Assembly: GCF_023072615.1 (NCBI RefSeq)
Contig: NZ_JAKNRW010000014.1
Coordinates: 51,818-115,817 of the forward strand
Length of the DNA: 64,000 bases
From: Pseudomonas violetae
GTDB taxonomy: Bacteria; Pseudomonadota; Gammaproteobacteria; Pseudomonadales; Pseudomonadaceae
Direction of reading: 5' to 3'
A program made the translations under genes and the position numbers. Positions within the stretch are counted from its first letter, which is position 1; each line of letters opens with the position of its first letter. The notes under the pieces are model-generated. The model was not told where the DNA came from. It ran no database searches and saw only the letters and a list, made by a program, of their open reading frames with translations. Below are positions 35,946 through 45,078 of this stretch, in pieces.

Positions 35946-37187
35946 ATGTCAATCAACAAGGCTTTTGCTATTGCGGGTACCTGCGCGCTGGTTTTTCCAC
36001 TCGCAGCCTCTGCCGACTTTATTAACGACAGCAAGGCAAGTGTGGAACTGCGCAATTTCTACTTCAATCGAGACTTTCGTAACGGCCCGCCTACGGCACA
36101 ACGTGACGCTGCAGCAGAGTGGGCACAGGGTGCGATATTGCGCGTCGAGTCGGGTTATACCGCGGGCACTATTGGCTTCGGCCTCGACGCCATCGGCATG
36201 CTCGGCATCAAGCTTGACGGCGGTGATGGGTCCGGAGGCTCTGGCCTGTTGCCGGCTGACCTCAGTTCGAAGAACGGCCGCGGTTCGCAAAACGAGTACT
36301 CCAAGCTGGGCCTGACGGCCAAGGCGAAGGTCTCTGCAACGGAACTAAAGGTCGGCTCACTGGCTTTCCGTACGCCAGTGGTGTCGAGCAATGACACGCG
36401 CCTGTTGCCTTCCACCTTCGAAGGGGCACTGCTCACCTCAAAAGATATCGATAAATTGGCCCTGCAAGGAGGCAAACTGCAGAAGATAAAGTTTAACAGT
36501 TCCTCAAACTATCAAGACTTCACCGGCAACCGCATCGGCGGCGTCAGTGATGACTTCCGTTTTGCCGGTGGCACCTACAGTTTTAATAAAGCCCTAAGCA
36601 CAAGCCTGTTTTACGGCAATCTGGAAAATGTCTATCGCCAGTACTTTGGCGGTGTGATCTATGAAATCCCCCTCGCCGCGCAACAGTCGCTGAAGTTCGA
36701 CCTGCGTTATTCTAAAAGTACCGATGACGGTAATTTCCGCCCTCTCGATAACCAGGCAGCGAACGGCCAAGTGGCCTACACCCTGGGCTCCAACGTATTT
36801 ACCGCCGCCTATCAGCGAATGAGCGGTGATGACCCGTTCCCGTACATAGCCAATAGCGACCCTTACCTGGTCAACTTCGTGCAGATCAACGACTTTGCCA
36901 ACACTGAGGAGCGCTCATGGCAGGTGCGCTATGACTACAACTTCGCCGCGTTGGGTATTCCCGGGCTGACCTTCATGACTCGTTACGTCAATGGCGACAA
37001 TGCGCAGGTAGCGGGCAGTAATTCGGGGAAAGAGTGGGAGCGCGATACCGATATAGGTTACGTGGTCCAAAGCGGTTCGCTGAAGAATCTCGGGGTCAAA
37101 GTTCGAAATGCCACGGTCCGATCGAACTTCGGCAATGACCTGGATGAAACACGACTGATCCTGAGTTACACATTGGCATTGTGGTAA
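35946..37187 (+). CDS. OprD-type outer-membrane porin
   Basis: A 413-residue porin of the OprD family with a signal peptide cut near SAAADF (residue 23). Family features are the start of the barrel DSKASVELRNFYFNRDFR, TAGTIGFGLDAIGMLG, NRIGGVSDDFRFAGGTYSF, and a C-terminal ETRLILSYTLALW ending in an aromatic residue for outer-membrane insertion. OprD porins pass amino acids, peptides or aromatic acids. It follows the 5-oxoproline operon with its own promoter-sized gap, so it may admit the operon's substrate, though that is inference from position. No ribosome site stronger than gagcataaagagc is seen. Confidence 0.92.
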   Translation: MSINKAFAIAGTCALVFPLAASADFINDSKASVELRNFYFNRDFRNGPPTAQRDAAAEWAQGAILRVESGYTAGTIGFGLDAIGMLGIKLDGGDGSGGSGLLPADLSSKNGRGSQNEYSKLGLTAKAKVSATELKVGSLAFRTPVVSSNDTRLLPSTFEGALLTSKDIDKLALQGGKLQKIKFNSSSNYQDFTGNRIGGVSDDFRFAGGTYSFNKALSTSLFYGNLENVYRQYFGGVIYEIPLAAQQSLKFDLRYSKSTDDGNFRPLDNQAANGQVAYTLGSNVFTAAYQRMSGDDPFPYIANSDPYLVNFVQINDFANTEERSWQVRYDYNFAALGIPGLTFMTRYVNGDNAQVAGSNSGKEWERDTDIGYVVQSGSLKNLGVKVRNATVRSNFGNDLDETRLILSYTLALW

Positions 37188-37600
37188 GGTCGACGCGCTT
37201 TAACAACTTTCAAACATCGACATCCACAGAATCGAGCAAAGCACGCGCGCCCTCGCGGGCTCTATGACCCACAACATCCAGAGCTGGCTGGAGGGGCGAC
37301 TGTTTCTGATTAAGGATGTTACGGAACCCATCGGCCAAGATCCTTCAACCGAAAATATACTCGGCAAGTTGTAACGCCGCAGGCTGATGGATCAATTCAT
37401 CGCAAGTTAGCTGGGTACCCGTGAGGGGGATTTCAGATATATCCCCCCACGGGAGATGTCCGCCGGTTACGACAGCAGACAACGGCAATGGTAAAAGGAC
37501 ACCGTCGAACAACTACGGCGCGCGGTGCAGATGAATTTTTCTTCACCCCGCTGCCCGGCGGCAAACGATACATTGCCCTCGCTCATTCAAGAAACTACGG
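37188..37600. other. Spacer with hairpin and short orphan frame
   Basis: About 410 bases between two convergent-facing porin genes without a supportable full gene. It has a strong hairpin (cccgtgaggggga at 37418 with tcccccacggg ending at 37453) and a 36-codon frame described separately. Nothing else is recognised. Confidence 0.5.
37264..37374 (+). CDS. short orphan frame, possible gene remnant
   Basis: A 36-codon frame reading MTHNIQSWLEGRLFLIKDVT and ending PSTENILGKL. It has protein-like composition but no ribosome site. The same frame continues after the stop for 11 more codons, ending MDQFIAS. It may be the end of a lost gene. I do not recognise the family. Confidence 0.2.
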   Translation: MTHNIQSWLEGRLFLIKDVTEPIGQDPSTENILGKL

Positions 37601-37603
37601 TTT

Positions 37604-37628
37604 GCCCGCCCTCCCGCGGGCTTTTTTT
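37604..37628 (+). terminator. Rho-independent terminator
   Basis: gcccgc-cctccc-gcgggc followed by eight T residues, facing plus-strand transcripts coming from the first porin region. Confidence 0.75.
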
Positions 37629-37661
37629 TGTCTGCAGGACGGGCTTACCGCGTGATCGTTC

Positions 37662-37684
37662 ATCGTCGAGCCTGCTCGCGATTA
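37662..37684. repeat. REP-type palindrome
   Basis: cgagcctgctcgcgatt is the same REP unit found at 43579 and in the pair at 48719-48805. It lies immediately after the stop of the second porin. Confidence 0.6.
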
Positions 37685-37686
37685 CC

Positions 37687-38910
37687 TCACCACAACGCGA
37701 TGTCATACGTCAGGTACAGTCGCCAATTATCCCGGTCGCTGACATAGGTAGAACGGTAAGTCGCCTTGCGCACTTCCATCCCCACCCCCTTGAACGCGCT
37801 GTCCTGAATGACATAACGCAGGTTGGTGTCAGACTCCCATTCGCGGGCTTCCCGGCCTTTATAATCGCCGTTCTCGCCCTTGTAGTAGCGGCTCATGAAA
37901 CTCAAGCCCGGAAGCACGGCCGCGAAGTCATAGTCGTAGCGCAGCATCCAGGTTTGTTCACCGGCCTGGATGAACTTGCCGACCCCCGCGTTGGTGAACG
38001 AATAAACCGTTGAAACGCTGGTGTAAGGCAGCGCCGTGTCACCGGTCACCTTCTGGTAACCCACGCCGATGGCTTGCGCCCCCACCTTGTAGGTAAACAG
38101 ACCGCTGAACATGTCGGCGTCGACCGCACCGTTGCGCGCCTCGCCCGCATCGTTGCTGATGAAATAACGCAGGTCGCTGGTCAGGCTGCCGCTGCCCACT
38201 GGTAGCTTGTGCACGAGGCCGAGGAACTGCTGGCGATAGAACTCGCGCATTTCACCGTAGTACCAGGTGCCACTCAGGTTTGGCGTGAATTTGTAGCTCG
38301 CGCCAGCAAAGTCGAAATCCGTGCCTTTACCACCGGTGTAGCCCTGGGGATAAATATCGACACTGTCCGACGAATTGCGCTGCTTGAATTTATCCAGATG
38401 CCCGGTATGCAGATACAGATCGCGGATACCCGTGTATTCAACCTGGGTACCACGAAAGGTTTGTGGCAGCAAACGGCCGTCGTTGTAGACCAGCACCGGG
38501 ATCTTCGGCTGCAGGTTGCCGGTTTTGACCACGGCATCGCCAATGCGCATCTTCGCCGTCACCCCCAGGCTGGAAAAACCATCCGCCGCATGCCCGTCAT
38601 CGTGCACCGGCAACAACCCGGTACCTGCATGGGTCGGACTCGAGTCCAGCTTGAGTCCGGCCAGGCCCAGCGCGTCCAGGCCAAAGCCCACGGCGCCCTC
38701 GGTGTAGCCTGATTGCAGGTTGAGCAGAAAGCCCTGGGCCCACTCTCGGCGATCGTTTCCACCATCGCGATAGTCATCGTTGAAGTAGTAATTGCGCAGG
38801 GACAGTTTTCCTTGCGAATCCTCCAGGAACCCTTGGGCCAGCAGCTGTGGTGACCAGCTTGCCAGTAGTGCGACGGGCACAATTGCGCCTCTCGTGAACA
38901 GCTCACGCAT
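37687..38910 (-). CDS. OprD-type outer-membrane porin (second)
   Basis: A 407-residue OprD-family porin with a signal peptide (cut after LLAQG, near residue 26), the barrel start DSQGKLSLRNYYFNDDYR, SGYTEGAVGFGLDALGLAG, and the C-terminal NWRLYLTYDIALW. The ATG at 38910 sits 7 bases after gagga; an ATG two codons upstream is too close to that site. It is divergent from a LysR gene, and the shared upstream region has a composite motif repeated before the YfcC transporter. It is likely to be the outer-membrane port for that transporter's substrate. Confidence 0.92.
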   Translation of the reverse strand: MRELFTRGAIVPVALLASWSPQLLAQGFLEDSQGKLSLRNYYFNDDYRDGGNDRREWAQGFLLNLQSGYTEGAVGFGLDALGLAGLKLDSSPTHAGTGLLPVHDDGHAADGFSSLGVTAKMRIGDAVVKTGNLQPKIPVLVYNDGRLLPQTFRGTQVEYTGIRDLYLHTGHLDKFKQRNSSDSVDIYPQGYTGGKGTDFDFAGASYKFTPNLSGTWYYGEMREFYRQQFLGLVHKLPVGSGSLTSDLRYFISNDAGEARNGAVDADMFSGLFTYKVGAQAIGVGYQKVTGDTALPYTSVSTVYSFTNAGVGKFIQAGEQTWMLRYDYDFAAVLPGLSFMSRYYKGENGDYKGREAREWESDTNLRYVIQDSAFKGVGMEVRKATYRSTYVSDRDNWRLYLTYDIALW

Positions 38911-39051
38911 AACCATTTCCTCAGTGCCGTATTGTCGGTTTTATGGGCAGTAGCAAAGGTCCCGCGGACGGGATATGTGTCGATAATCTTGTGGTATCGC
39001 GCTGGACTCAGCGGCGCATTGGGGTGGACACTAACGACTCATCCACGCCTG

Positions 39052-39086
39052 CACAACGTTATGCGAGAAGCGCATCAGGCTATGCG
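39052..39086. promoter_or_regulatory. Candidate LysR operator before the second porin
   Basis: CACAACGTTATGCG (39052-39065), then AGCG, then GCTATGCG (39079-39086). The whole arrangement recurs, inverted, at 40053-40087 with the same 13-base gap. Relative to the gene it precedes, each copy has the same orientation. It lies 142 bases upstream of the porin start and 53 bases before the LysR start. Confidence 0.65.
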
Positions 39087-39138
39087 CAAGCTCGTGTGTC
39101 GACACCTTGCGGCGGTTAAAAACCACGGGGATCCCTGC

Positions 39139-40044
39139 GTGAATCTCAAACAACTCGAAGCCTTCAAGGCCATCATGTCCACCGGCTCGACCATTGGTGC
39201 CGCGACGCGGATGGGCTTGTCCCAATCGGCAGTCAGTCGCCTGCTCACGCAGCTGGAAGAGACCTTGGGCTTTGCCTTGTTCCTGCGCAAAAAGGGTCGT
39301 TTGATGGCGACCCCCGAGGCCGATGAGTTGCTTGCGGAAGTGGCTGGCCTGGTGGATGGCATGCAGCGCATCCAGCGGCTGGCCGACGAGCTGCGTGTTG
39401 GGCATTCGCGCAAGCGCCTGCTCAAGGTGGGCGTGCCGACCAGCATGACCCAGGAGCTGCTGCCGAAAATTGTGGCCGAGTTCCTGAAGGGTCATGAAGA
39501 CATCGTCGTCGAGTTGCTGACCGGCTCCTACGACATGATCGAACGAGCGGTGCTGGATCGTTCGGCCGATCTTGGGTTCGTCCGCTTGCCCACCGAGCTG
39601 GCGGATTTTGACATCGAGCCGGTGCTGGAAACCGAAGGGGTGTGCGTGATGCCCGCAGACCATCCGCTGACACGTCACGCGGTGATCGGGGTCCAGCATT
39701 TGCGCGACGTGCCGCTGGTCATGCTGGGCCGACAACGGGCGTTGCGCGCAGAGCTCAACCAGGTGTTTCGCGCGGTCAACCTGACGCCCCAGGTGCGGAT
39801 CGAAGTGCACTCCGTCGGGGCCGCGTGCAGCTTCGTCGCAGAAGGCCTGGGGGTGTCGATCGTCAACGGACTGCTGGCCAGCCACTTCGCTCATTTGCCG
39901 ATTGTCACCCGTCCGTTTCGGCCTGCCCTGCCCTATGCATTCGGCCTCGCTTTCCGTCGGGACGAGCCGCGTCCGGGTGTTGTCAGTGCCTTCGCCGAAC
40001 ACCTCAAGCAGCGCCTGAGCGAGTCGCCCGTCGCTGGCAAATGA
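39139..40044 (+). CDS. LysR family regulator of the porin/transporter cluster
   Basis: A 301-residue LysR-type regulator. The HTH is LKQLEAFKAIMSTGSTIGAA with SQSAVSRLLTQLEETLG, followed by the substrate-binding domain (LLKVGVPTSMTQELLPKIV, ELLTGSYDMIERAV, FVRLPTEL). The GTG at 39139 starts at the usual LysR N-terminus; the frame is open to 38932, but those codons do not look like protein. It is divergent from the second porin and followed by the YfcC transporter and S15-type hydrolase, the probable targets. The ligand may be a peptide or amide; this is inference. Confidence 0.9.
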   Translation: MNLKQLEAFKAIMSTGSTIGAATRMGLSQSAVSRLLTQLEETLGFALFLRKKGRLMATPEADELLAEVAGLVDGMQRIQRLADELRVGHSRKRLLKVGVPTSMTQELLPKIVAEFLKGHEDIVVELLTGSYDMIERAVLDRSADLGFVRLPTELADFDIEPVLETEGVCVMPADHPLTRHAVIGVQHLRDVPLVMLGRQRALRAELNQVFRAVNLTPQVRIEVHSVGAACSFVAEGLGVSIVNGLLASHFAHLPIVTRPFRPALPYAFGLAFRRDEPRPGVVSAFAEHLKQRLSESPVAGK

Positions 40045-40052
40045 TGACAAAA

Positions 40053-40087
40053 CGCATAGCTCAACCCGCTCCACGCATAACGTTGTG
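40053..40087. promoter_or_regulatory. Candidate LysR operator before the YfcC transporter
   Basis: CGCATAGC (40053-40060), 13 bases, then CGCATAACGTTGTG (40074-40087): the exact reverse complement of both conserved halves of the motif at 39052-39086. It lies 94 bases upstream of the transporter start and 9 bases after the LysR stop. Confidence 0.65.
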
Positions 40088-40180
40088 GGCCTTTGATCTT
40101 TGGCCTAGTGTCCGCTCCAACAACAGCCGACACCAAAAACAATAACCGCGAGGGCGTCCCTGCCAGCCAGGGCAAGAATC

Positions 40181-41629
40181 ATGAGCGAACCACAAATCAC
40201 CATCTCCCAGCCGACCGCCGCCCCCACGAAAGTGGATACCGGCAATGCCGGCCAGCGCAAACCCATCAACCCGGCGATCATCCTGCTGAGCATCGTTTTG
40301 CTGGCGGTCGCCTTCACCTATGTCGTCAACTCCGGGACCTTCCAGCGCCAGAACGCGCTGGTGATACCGGGCTCCTATCAGGTGTTGGAAAAGAGCCACT
40401 CACTGACTCAGTTGCTCTCCACCGAACCGCGCAAGGCCAACGAAAGCGTGGCCCGACCGGTGTCGCTGGTCGAAGGCTTCATGGCGATCCCGCAAGGCAT
40501 CGAGAAGCGTGCGGCACTGATTTTCATGGTGCTGTTCATCGGCGGCATGTTCGGTGTCCTCAACAAGGCCGGCGTGATCGATGCCGGGCTCGAACGCTTG
40601 CTCGGAATGACCCGCGGCAACATCTACGTGCTGGTGCCGATGCTGATGCTGGTGTTCTCGGCCGGCAGTACCTTCATGGGACTGGCCAAAGAATTTATCC
40701 TGATCGTGCCCCTGATGGTCGCGATGGCCAATCGGCTAGGCCTGTCGAACCTGATCGGGCTGGCGATCGTATGTATCTCGGTGAAGGTTGGCTACCTGGC
40801 CTCCATCACCAACCCGGTGGTGCTCTCCGTGGCCCAGCCGATGGTCGGCCTGCCAATCTTCAGTGGCATGAGCATGCGGATCGCTGCCTATGCCCTGTTC
40901 CTCAGCGTCGGCATTGCGTTCGTGTTGTGGAGCATCCGCAGGCAGGGCTTCGACGCCAGTGCAAAAATCAGCTTCGAACACAAACCGCTGCCGATGCGCC
41001 ACTTGCTCAACCTGCTGGTATTGGGCAGCGGCATCGCATTCATGGTCTTTGCCTCCACCCGCTGGGAGTGGAAGTACCACGAACTGTCAGCGTTCTATCT
41101 GGCATTGAGCATCGCTTTCGCAAGCATCGCCGGGATGGGTGCCAGTGCCACGGCGAACGCGTTCGTCGATGGCATGAAGAAGGTGTTGATTGCCGGTGTG
41201 CTGATCGGCCTGGCCACTGCCGTTGAAATCATCCTCACCACCGGCCAGGTACTGGACACCATCGTCAATGGCCTGGCGAGCGTCGTGAGTGATCATGGCC
41301 CGATCGTTTCGGCCTATGGCATGTTCTTCTCGCAACTGGGGCTGGATGTGTTGATCCCTTCAACTTCCGGTCAGGCCGCGGTGACCATGCCGATTTTCGG
41401 CCCACTCGGCCAGCTCTCCGGCGTCAGCCCGCAAACCACGGTGTATGCGTTCCTGCTGGGCAATGGCTTGACCAACATGATCACCCCAACCTCCAGTGGC
41501 CTGCTGGTATTGCTGGCGACCGCGCAAGTCGGTTGGGGCCAATGGGCGCGCTATATCCTGCCGCTGTTTCTCATCTACATGGCGCTGGCGATAATTCTCT
41601 TGGCCATCGCGGTGACCACCGGTTACTGA
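40181..41629 (+). CDS. YfcC family (DcuC-like) membrane transporter
   Basis: A 482-residue inner-membrane carrier with about 12-13 hydrophobic segments, of the YfcC/DcuC superfamily that moves dicarboxylates, amino acids or short peptides. Landmarks are AGVIDAGLERLLGMTRGN, STFMGLAKEFILIVPLMV, VKVGYLASITNPVVLSVAQP, PSTSGQAAVTMPIFGPLG and TNMITPTSSGLLVLLATAQV; the two ST-rich re-entrant loops are typical. The first 30 residues are a hydrophilic tail. It is followed 57 bases later by a CocE/S15 hydrolase, so the pair probably takes up and cleaves one substrate. Confidence 0.9.
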   Translation: MSEPQITISQPTAAPTKVDTGNAGQRKPINPAIILLSIVLLAVAFTYVVNSGTFQRQNALVIPGSYQVLEKSHSLTQLLSTEPRKANESVARPVSLVEGFMAIPQGIEKRAALIFMVLFIGGMFGVLNKAGVIDAGLERLLGMTRGNIYVLVPMLMLVFSAGSTFMGLAKEFILIVPLMVAMANRLGLSNLIGLAIVCISVKVGYLASITNPVVLSVAQPMVGLPIFSGMSMRIAAYALFLSVGIAFVLWSIRRQGFDASAKISFEHKPLPMRHLLNLLVLGSGIAFMVFASTRWEWKYHELSAFYLALSIAFASIAGMGASATANAFVDGMKKVLIAGVLIGLATAVEIILTTGQVLDTIVNGLASVVSDHGPIVSAYGMFFSQLGLDVLIPSTSGQAAVTMPIFGPLGQLSGVSPQTTVYAFLLGNGLTNMITPTSSGLLVLLATAQVGWGQWARYILPLFLIYMALAIILLAIAVTTGY

Positions 41630-41686
41630 CTGTGCAACGGCGCTTGCGGTGATGACCGCAGGCGCCAGCGTCGACAAGGTTCTGAT

Positions 41687-43561
41687 ATGAATTCCCTTTC
41701 TGAAAAAGCTTTACCGGCCATGCACATTCTGCGCGACCAGTCAGTCCCCATGCGCGATGGCGTGCATCTGGCCACCGACATCTATCTTCCGACAAACGCT
41801 GAAGGTCCATTTCCGGTCGTCATCGAACGCACGCCCTATGACAAGAGCAAGCCCTCGCGCTCGGAGAAGCAGCTCGACGGGCAACACATTTCCCGTGAAG
41901 CCATGGCTGCACGGTTTACCGAACAAGGGTTTGTGGCAATCTTTCAGGATTGTCGCGGGCGATACGCCTCCGAAGGGGTTTTCACCAAGTACACGGCAGA
42001 AGGCGAAGACGGTTTCGACACGCTCGCCTGGATCGTCGATCAAACCTGGAGCAACGGCAAAATCGGCAGCATGGGGTTGTCCTATGCGGCCCATACGCAA
42101 TTGGCGATGGCCTGCCTGCATCCGCCCGGGCTGAGCAGCATGGTTCTGGACTCGGGTGGCTTTTCCAACGCTTTTCAGTGCGGCATCCGCCAGGGTGGAG
42201 CGTTCGAACTGAAGCAGGCCACCTGGGCCTGGCGCCAGGCCAAGGAGAGCCCGGCAGCGCTCGCCGACCCGCAGATCCGCGACGCTCTGGAGCAGGAGGA
42301 TATCCATCAATGGTTTGCCCGGATGCCTTGGCAGCCGGGCCAATCGCCGATCCGCCACGTCCCGGAATACGAAGCGTACCTGCTCGAACAATGGGCCCAG
42401 GGCAGCTTCAGCGATTATTGGCGCAAGCCGGGGATTTACGCCGAGGGTCATTATGCTGACTTGCCGGATATTCCGGTGCTGTTCATGTCCAGTTGGTATG
42501 ACGCTTATGTCAGTTCGACGCTCGCCAATTACAGCGCATTCAAACGCCACAACAGCGCGCCGCAGCATCTGATCATGGGACCCTGGCTGCACGGGGACCG
42601 TAACATCAGTCACAGCGGTGATGTCGAATTCGGCGCGACGGCCCCCTTCGATGGGCAGGTGGCCGAGGACTGGTTGACGTGTCGGCTGCAATGGTTCGAG
42701 CGCTCACTCAAGGACACGTCGCAGGTAGCGCCAGCATCGGCCCCGGTGAAAGTATTCCTGATGGGCGGCGGCGACGGTACGACCGATGAAAACGGCCGCC
42801 TGCAACATGGCGGGCGCTGGCTGCATAGCCAACAATGGCCGCTGCCTGGCAGTGAGGCAATGAGTTTGTATCTGGATCACAATCGGCGCCTGAGCCCCAC
42901 TCCCCCAGGCGTCCGTGAGGCAACACTGAGTTATCGCGCCGACCCCGACAACCCTGTCCCCACCCTCGGCGGTGCGCTCACCTCGGGTGCCCCGGTGTTT
43001 GTCGGCGGCGCATTCGATCAACGCGAACGGCCGGATTTTTTTGGCACCCGTGGCAACAATCGGCCCCTGGCAGAACGGGCGGACGTGCTGAGTTTTCAAA
43101 CCCCACCGCTGACTGAGGACCTGATTATCGCGGGTCCCCTGCAGATAGAACTGTGGATCGAAAGTGACGCGCCCGACACGGACTTCACCGCCAAACTGGT
43201 GGACGTCTACCCGCCAAGCGCCGACTACCCCGAAGGCTACGCGATGAACATTACCGACGGTATCCGCCGCTGCCGCTACCGGGACTCTTGGGAAACCCCG
43301 CAACCACTGACACCAGGGAAACGGGTCAAGGTGGTCATCGAACCGTTCGCAACCTGCAACCTGTTCAAACGCGGGCACCGACTGCGCCTGGACATTGCCA
43401 GCAGCAACTTCCCGCATTTCGACGTCAACCCCAATAGCGGCGAACCCGAAGGCCAGGCCCGTCACAAGCAAATCGCCACCAATACCGTGTATATGTGCGA
43501 AGACTTTGCCTCGCGCCTGGTGTTGACGGTTCTGCCGGCGAATGCACTAGCCTCCCTGTAG
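41687..43561 (+). CDS. CocE/NonD (X-Pro dipeptidyl peptidase S15) hydrolase
   Basis: A 624-residue alpha/beta-hydrolase of the S15 / CocE-NonD group, which splits X-Pro dipeptides or esters. The nucleophile elbow is GLSYA with Ser132 (family GxSYxG; the last Gly is Ala here). Asp272 (SWYDAY) and His302 (GPWLHGD) complete the triad. The C-terminal galactose-binding-like domain (about 400-620) ends with GHRLRLDIASSNFPHFDVN. No signal peptide is seen, so it is probably cytoplasmic and acts on what the upstream transporter brings in. Substrate class cannot be decided between peptide and ester. Confidence 0.9.
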   Translation: MNSLSEKALPAMHILRDQSVPMRDGVHLATDIYLPTNAEGPFPVVIERTPYDKSKPSRSEKQLDGQHISREAMAARFTEQGFVAIFQDCRGRYASEGVFTKYTAEGEDGFDTLAWIVDQTWSNGKIGSMGLSYAAHTQLAMACLHPPGLSSMVLDSGGFSNAFQCGIRQGGAFELKQATWAWRQAKESPAALADPQIRDALEQEDIHQWFARMPWQPGQSPIRHVPEYEAYLLEQWAQGSFSDYWRKPGIYAEGHYADLPDIPVLFMSSWYDAYVSSTLANYSAFKRHNSAPQHLIMGPWLHGDRNISHSGDVEFGATAPFDGQVAEDWLTCRLQWFERSLKDTSQVAPASAPVKVFLMGGGDGTTDENGRLQHGGRWLHSQQWPLPGSEAMSLYLDHNRRLSPTPPGVREATLSYRADPDNPVPTLGGALTSGAPVFVGGAFDQRERPDFFGTRGNNRPLAERADVLSFQTPPLTEDLIIAGPLQIELWIESDAPDTDFTAKLVDVYPPSADYPEGYAMNITDGIRRCRYRDSWETPQPLTPGKRVKVVIEPFATCNLFKRGHRLRLDIASSNFPHFDVNPNSGEPEGQARHKQIATNTVYMCEDFASRLVLTVLPANALASL

Positions 43562-43573
43562 CCGGACGGTCAT

Positions 43574-44410
43574 CTACTGTGGGAGCGAGCCTGCTCGCGA
43601 TAGCGCCCCATCAGTTGCTTGCAATGGCGCCTGCGTCACGGGGACCTCCAATCGCGCGCGGCCGTAAAACGCCAGCGCCGTCAGCAGACAGGCCAGCCAC
43701 ACAAAGATCCCGGCCCAAAAGGTGTGGGACATGTAGTGCCACCCTTGCAGGACTCGTGTGGTGCCGTAGACAAAACCCAACGCCAGCGAGCCGTACATCA
43801 GCGCCTTGGAATAGCGCCAGCGATAACGACGCGCCACGAAGTACAGCGCCAACATGGTGAAACCACCCGAGGCATGCCCGCCTGGCCAGCAGCGCCCGTC
43901 ACCCGCGACTTTCAGCAGGTCGAAGTTCTGATACCACTCTTTGTGCTCGATCTTACCGCCGTACTGGGTGGTTTCAATCGGGCAATACACGCTGGTGTGA
44001 CCCTTGAGATAGTGGATGACGCCGGTGCTGATGGAAAACGCGAACACCACATACAAAAAATCCCGACGGTGCTTCGTCGCAAATCGCAGCACCGGAGCCA
44101 GCTTGATTTTTTCCAGGAAGCCAATGAGTTTCGAATGCTTTTCAGCCTTCAGACGTGGCCATAAAAAGGACAGCAACGCGCCGATGATCGCGATTTCGCC
44201 GGTCCAGTTGGGAATGATGCGTGCCCATTTGTGGGTGATTTTTTCGAACAGGTGGACATGGTCCAGCGGAAAGGTGCGGGTGACCGGGTCATAAAAAAGA
44301 TCATTGAAGGCGATGTCGATCCTGGTCAGGTCGAACAGCAGGAACACCACGACCGCCAGGGCCAGCGGGATACCAAAATTAAAGGCATAGAAGCGCATGG
44401 ATCGGCTCAT
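43574..44410 (-). CDS. PAP2 superfamily membrane phosphatase
   Basis: A 278-residue inner-membrane protein with about six hydrophobic segments. The PAP2 acid-phosphatase motifs are partly degenerate: KGHTSVYCP, then CWPGGHASGGFTML (PGGH for PSGH), then TRVLQGWHYMSHTFWAG. It could act on lipid phosphates such as lipid A or undecaprenyl pyrophosphate. Start and preceding gene overlap (ATGA), so it is coupled to a histidine phosphatase, suggesting a shared envelope dephosphorylation role. The last residues (ALSRAGSLPQ) are encoded by a REP element, so the native C-terminus has been replaced or extended. Confidence 0.85.
   Translation of the reverse strand: MSRSMRFYAFNFGIPLALAVVVFLLFDLTRIDIAFNDLFYDPVTRTFPLDHVHLFEKITHKWARIIPNWTGEIAIIGALLSFLWPRLKAEKHSKLIGFLEKIKLAPVLRFATKHRRDFLYVVFAFSISTGVIHYLKGHTSVYCPIETTQYGGKIEHKEWYQNFDLLKVAGDGRCWPGGHASGGFTMLALYFVARRYRWRYSKALMYGSLALGFVYGTTRVLQGWHYMSHTFWAGIFVWLACLLTALAFYGRARLEVPVTQAPLQATDGALSRAGSLPQ
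43579..43604. repeat. REP palindrome overlapping the PAP2 gene end
   Basis: gtgggagcgagcctgctcgc with flanking bases forms the usual REP hairpin. The last ten codons of the PAP2 gene lie within it. Confidence 0.75.
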
Positions 44411-45078
44411 TGGGTGGTCACCGAGCGCCAGTCGGACGCTTCAACGAAGCCCAGCATACGCGGGACGGTAAAGGCTTGGGCAGAGATGAACAGCGACGCA
44501 CCGTAACCGAGCGTCGAAACGGGCAGCTTAAGGTCTTTTTCCAGTTGCGCCATGCATTCGCTGTGAGTGACCAAAATCAGGTTGCGACCCGGTACTTTGT
44601 GCATCAAGGCATCCTGCAACATGGTGCCCCGGCAATTGACCAACCACTCTTCACCAGCACCCACTTTGTTGAACATGTACCCGGCCGTCTGCGCCGTACG
44701 CAGCGTCGGGCTGTTGTAGACATCCGCCTTGTCCAGACCCAACTGTTCAAACTGCGCGCCGACGCCCACCGCAACACTGCGTGAGCGCGCGGTGATGCCC
44801 TCGTCGCCGCTCAGGCAAGCGGCGTTGGAATGATCGCAACGTTCTACGTGGCGCACCAGGACGATCATGTCGCCCTTGGCCCAGCCGGCGAGCAATGCCC
44901 GGGCGCCAGCAGCGTTGCCATGGGCCAGGTCCGGCACTGCGGCTGGCGCCAACAACCAGAGGGTCAACGGGATGACCAGCAGGGCAGAGGCCAGGACCAC
45001 GACAGTATTTCGATAGCGGGTCAGCCAGCGCCGATCAATCGAGCGCTTTATCCCCAACAGATTCAGTCTTAATTCCAT
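44407..45078 (-). CDS. membrane-anchored histidine phosphatase
   Basis: A 223-residue protein: an N-terminal transmembrane anchor (TVVVLASALLVIPLTLWLL, residues about 22-42) and a periplasmic histidine-phosphatase domain. The catalytic RHG box reads LVRHVERCD; later come LRTAQTAG and the second histidine in LVTHSECMAQ. It resembles the Ais/PmrG-type lipopolysaccharide phosphatases. The ATG at 45078 has gagg 9 bases upstream; a GTG at 45099 is in frame but without a site. It is coupled by ATGA to the PAP2 phosphatase gene. Confidence 0.82.
   Translation of the reverse strand: MELRLNLLGIKRSIDRRWLTRYRNTVVVLASALLVIPLTLWLLAPAAVPDLAHGNAAGARALLAGWAKGDMIVLVRHVERCDHSNAACLSGDEGITARSRSVAVGVGAQFEQLGLDKADVYNSPTLRTAQTAGYMFNKVGAGEEWLVNCRGTMLQDALMHKVPGRNLILVTHSECMAQLEKDLKLPVSTLGYGASLFISAQAFTVPRMLGFVEASDWRSVTTQ

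Noticed and set aside
38932..39138. 69-codon N-terminal extension of the LysR gene
   Set aside because: It overlaps the putative operator and promoter region, is not LysR-like, and a normal start exists at 39139.
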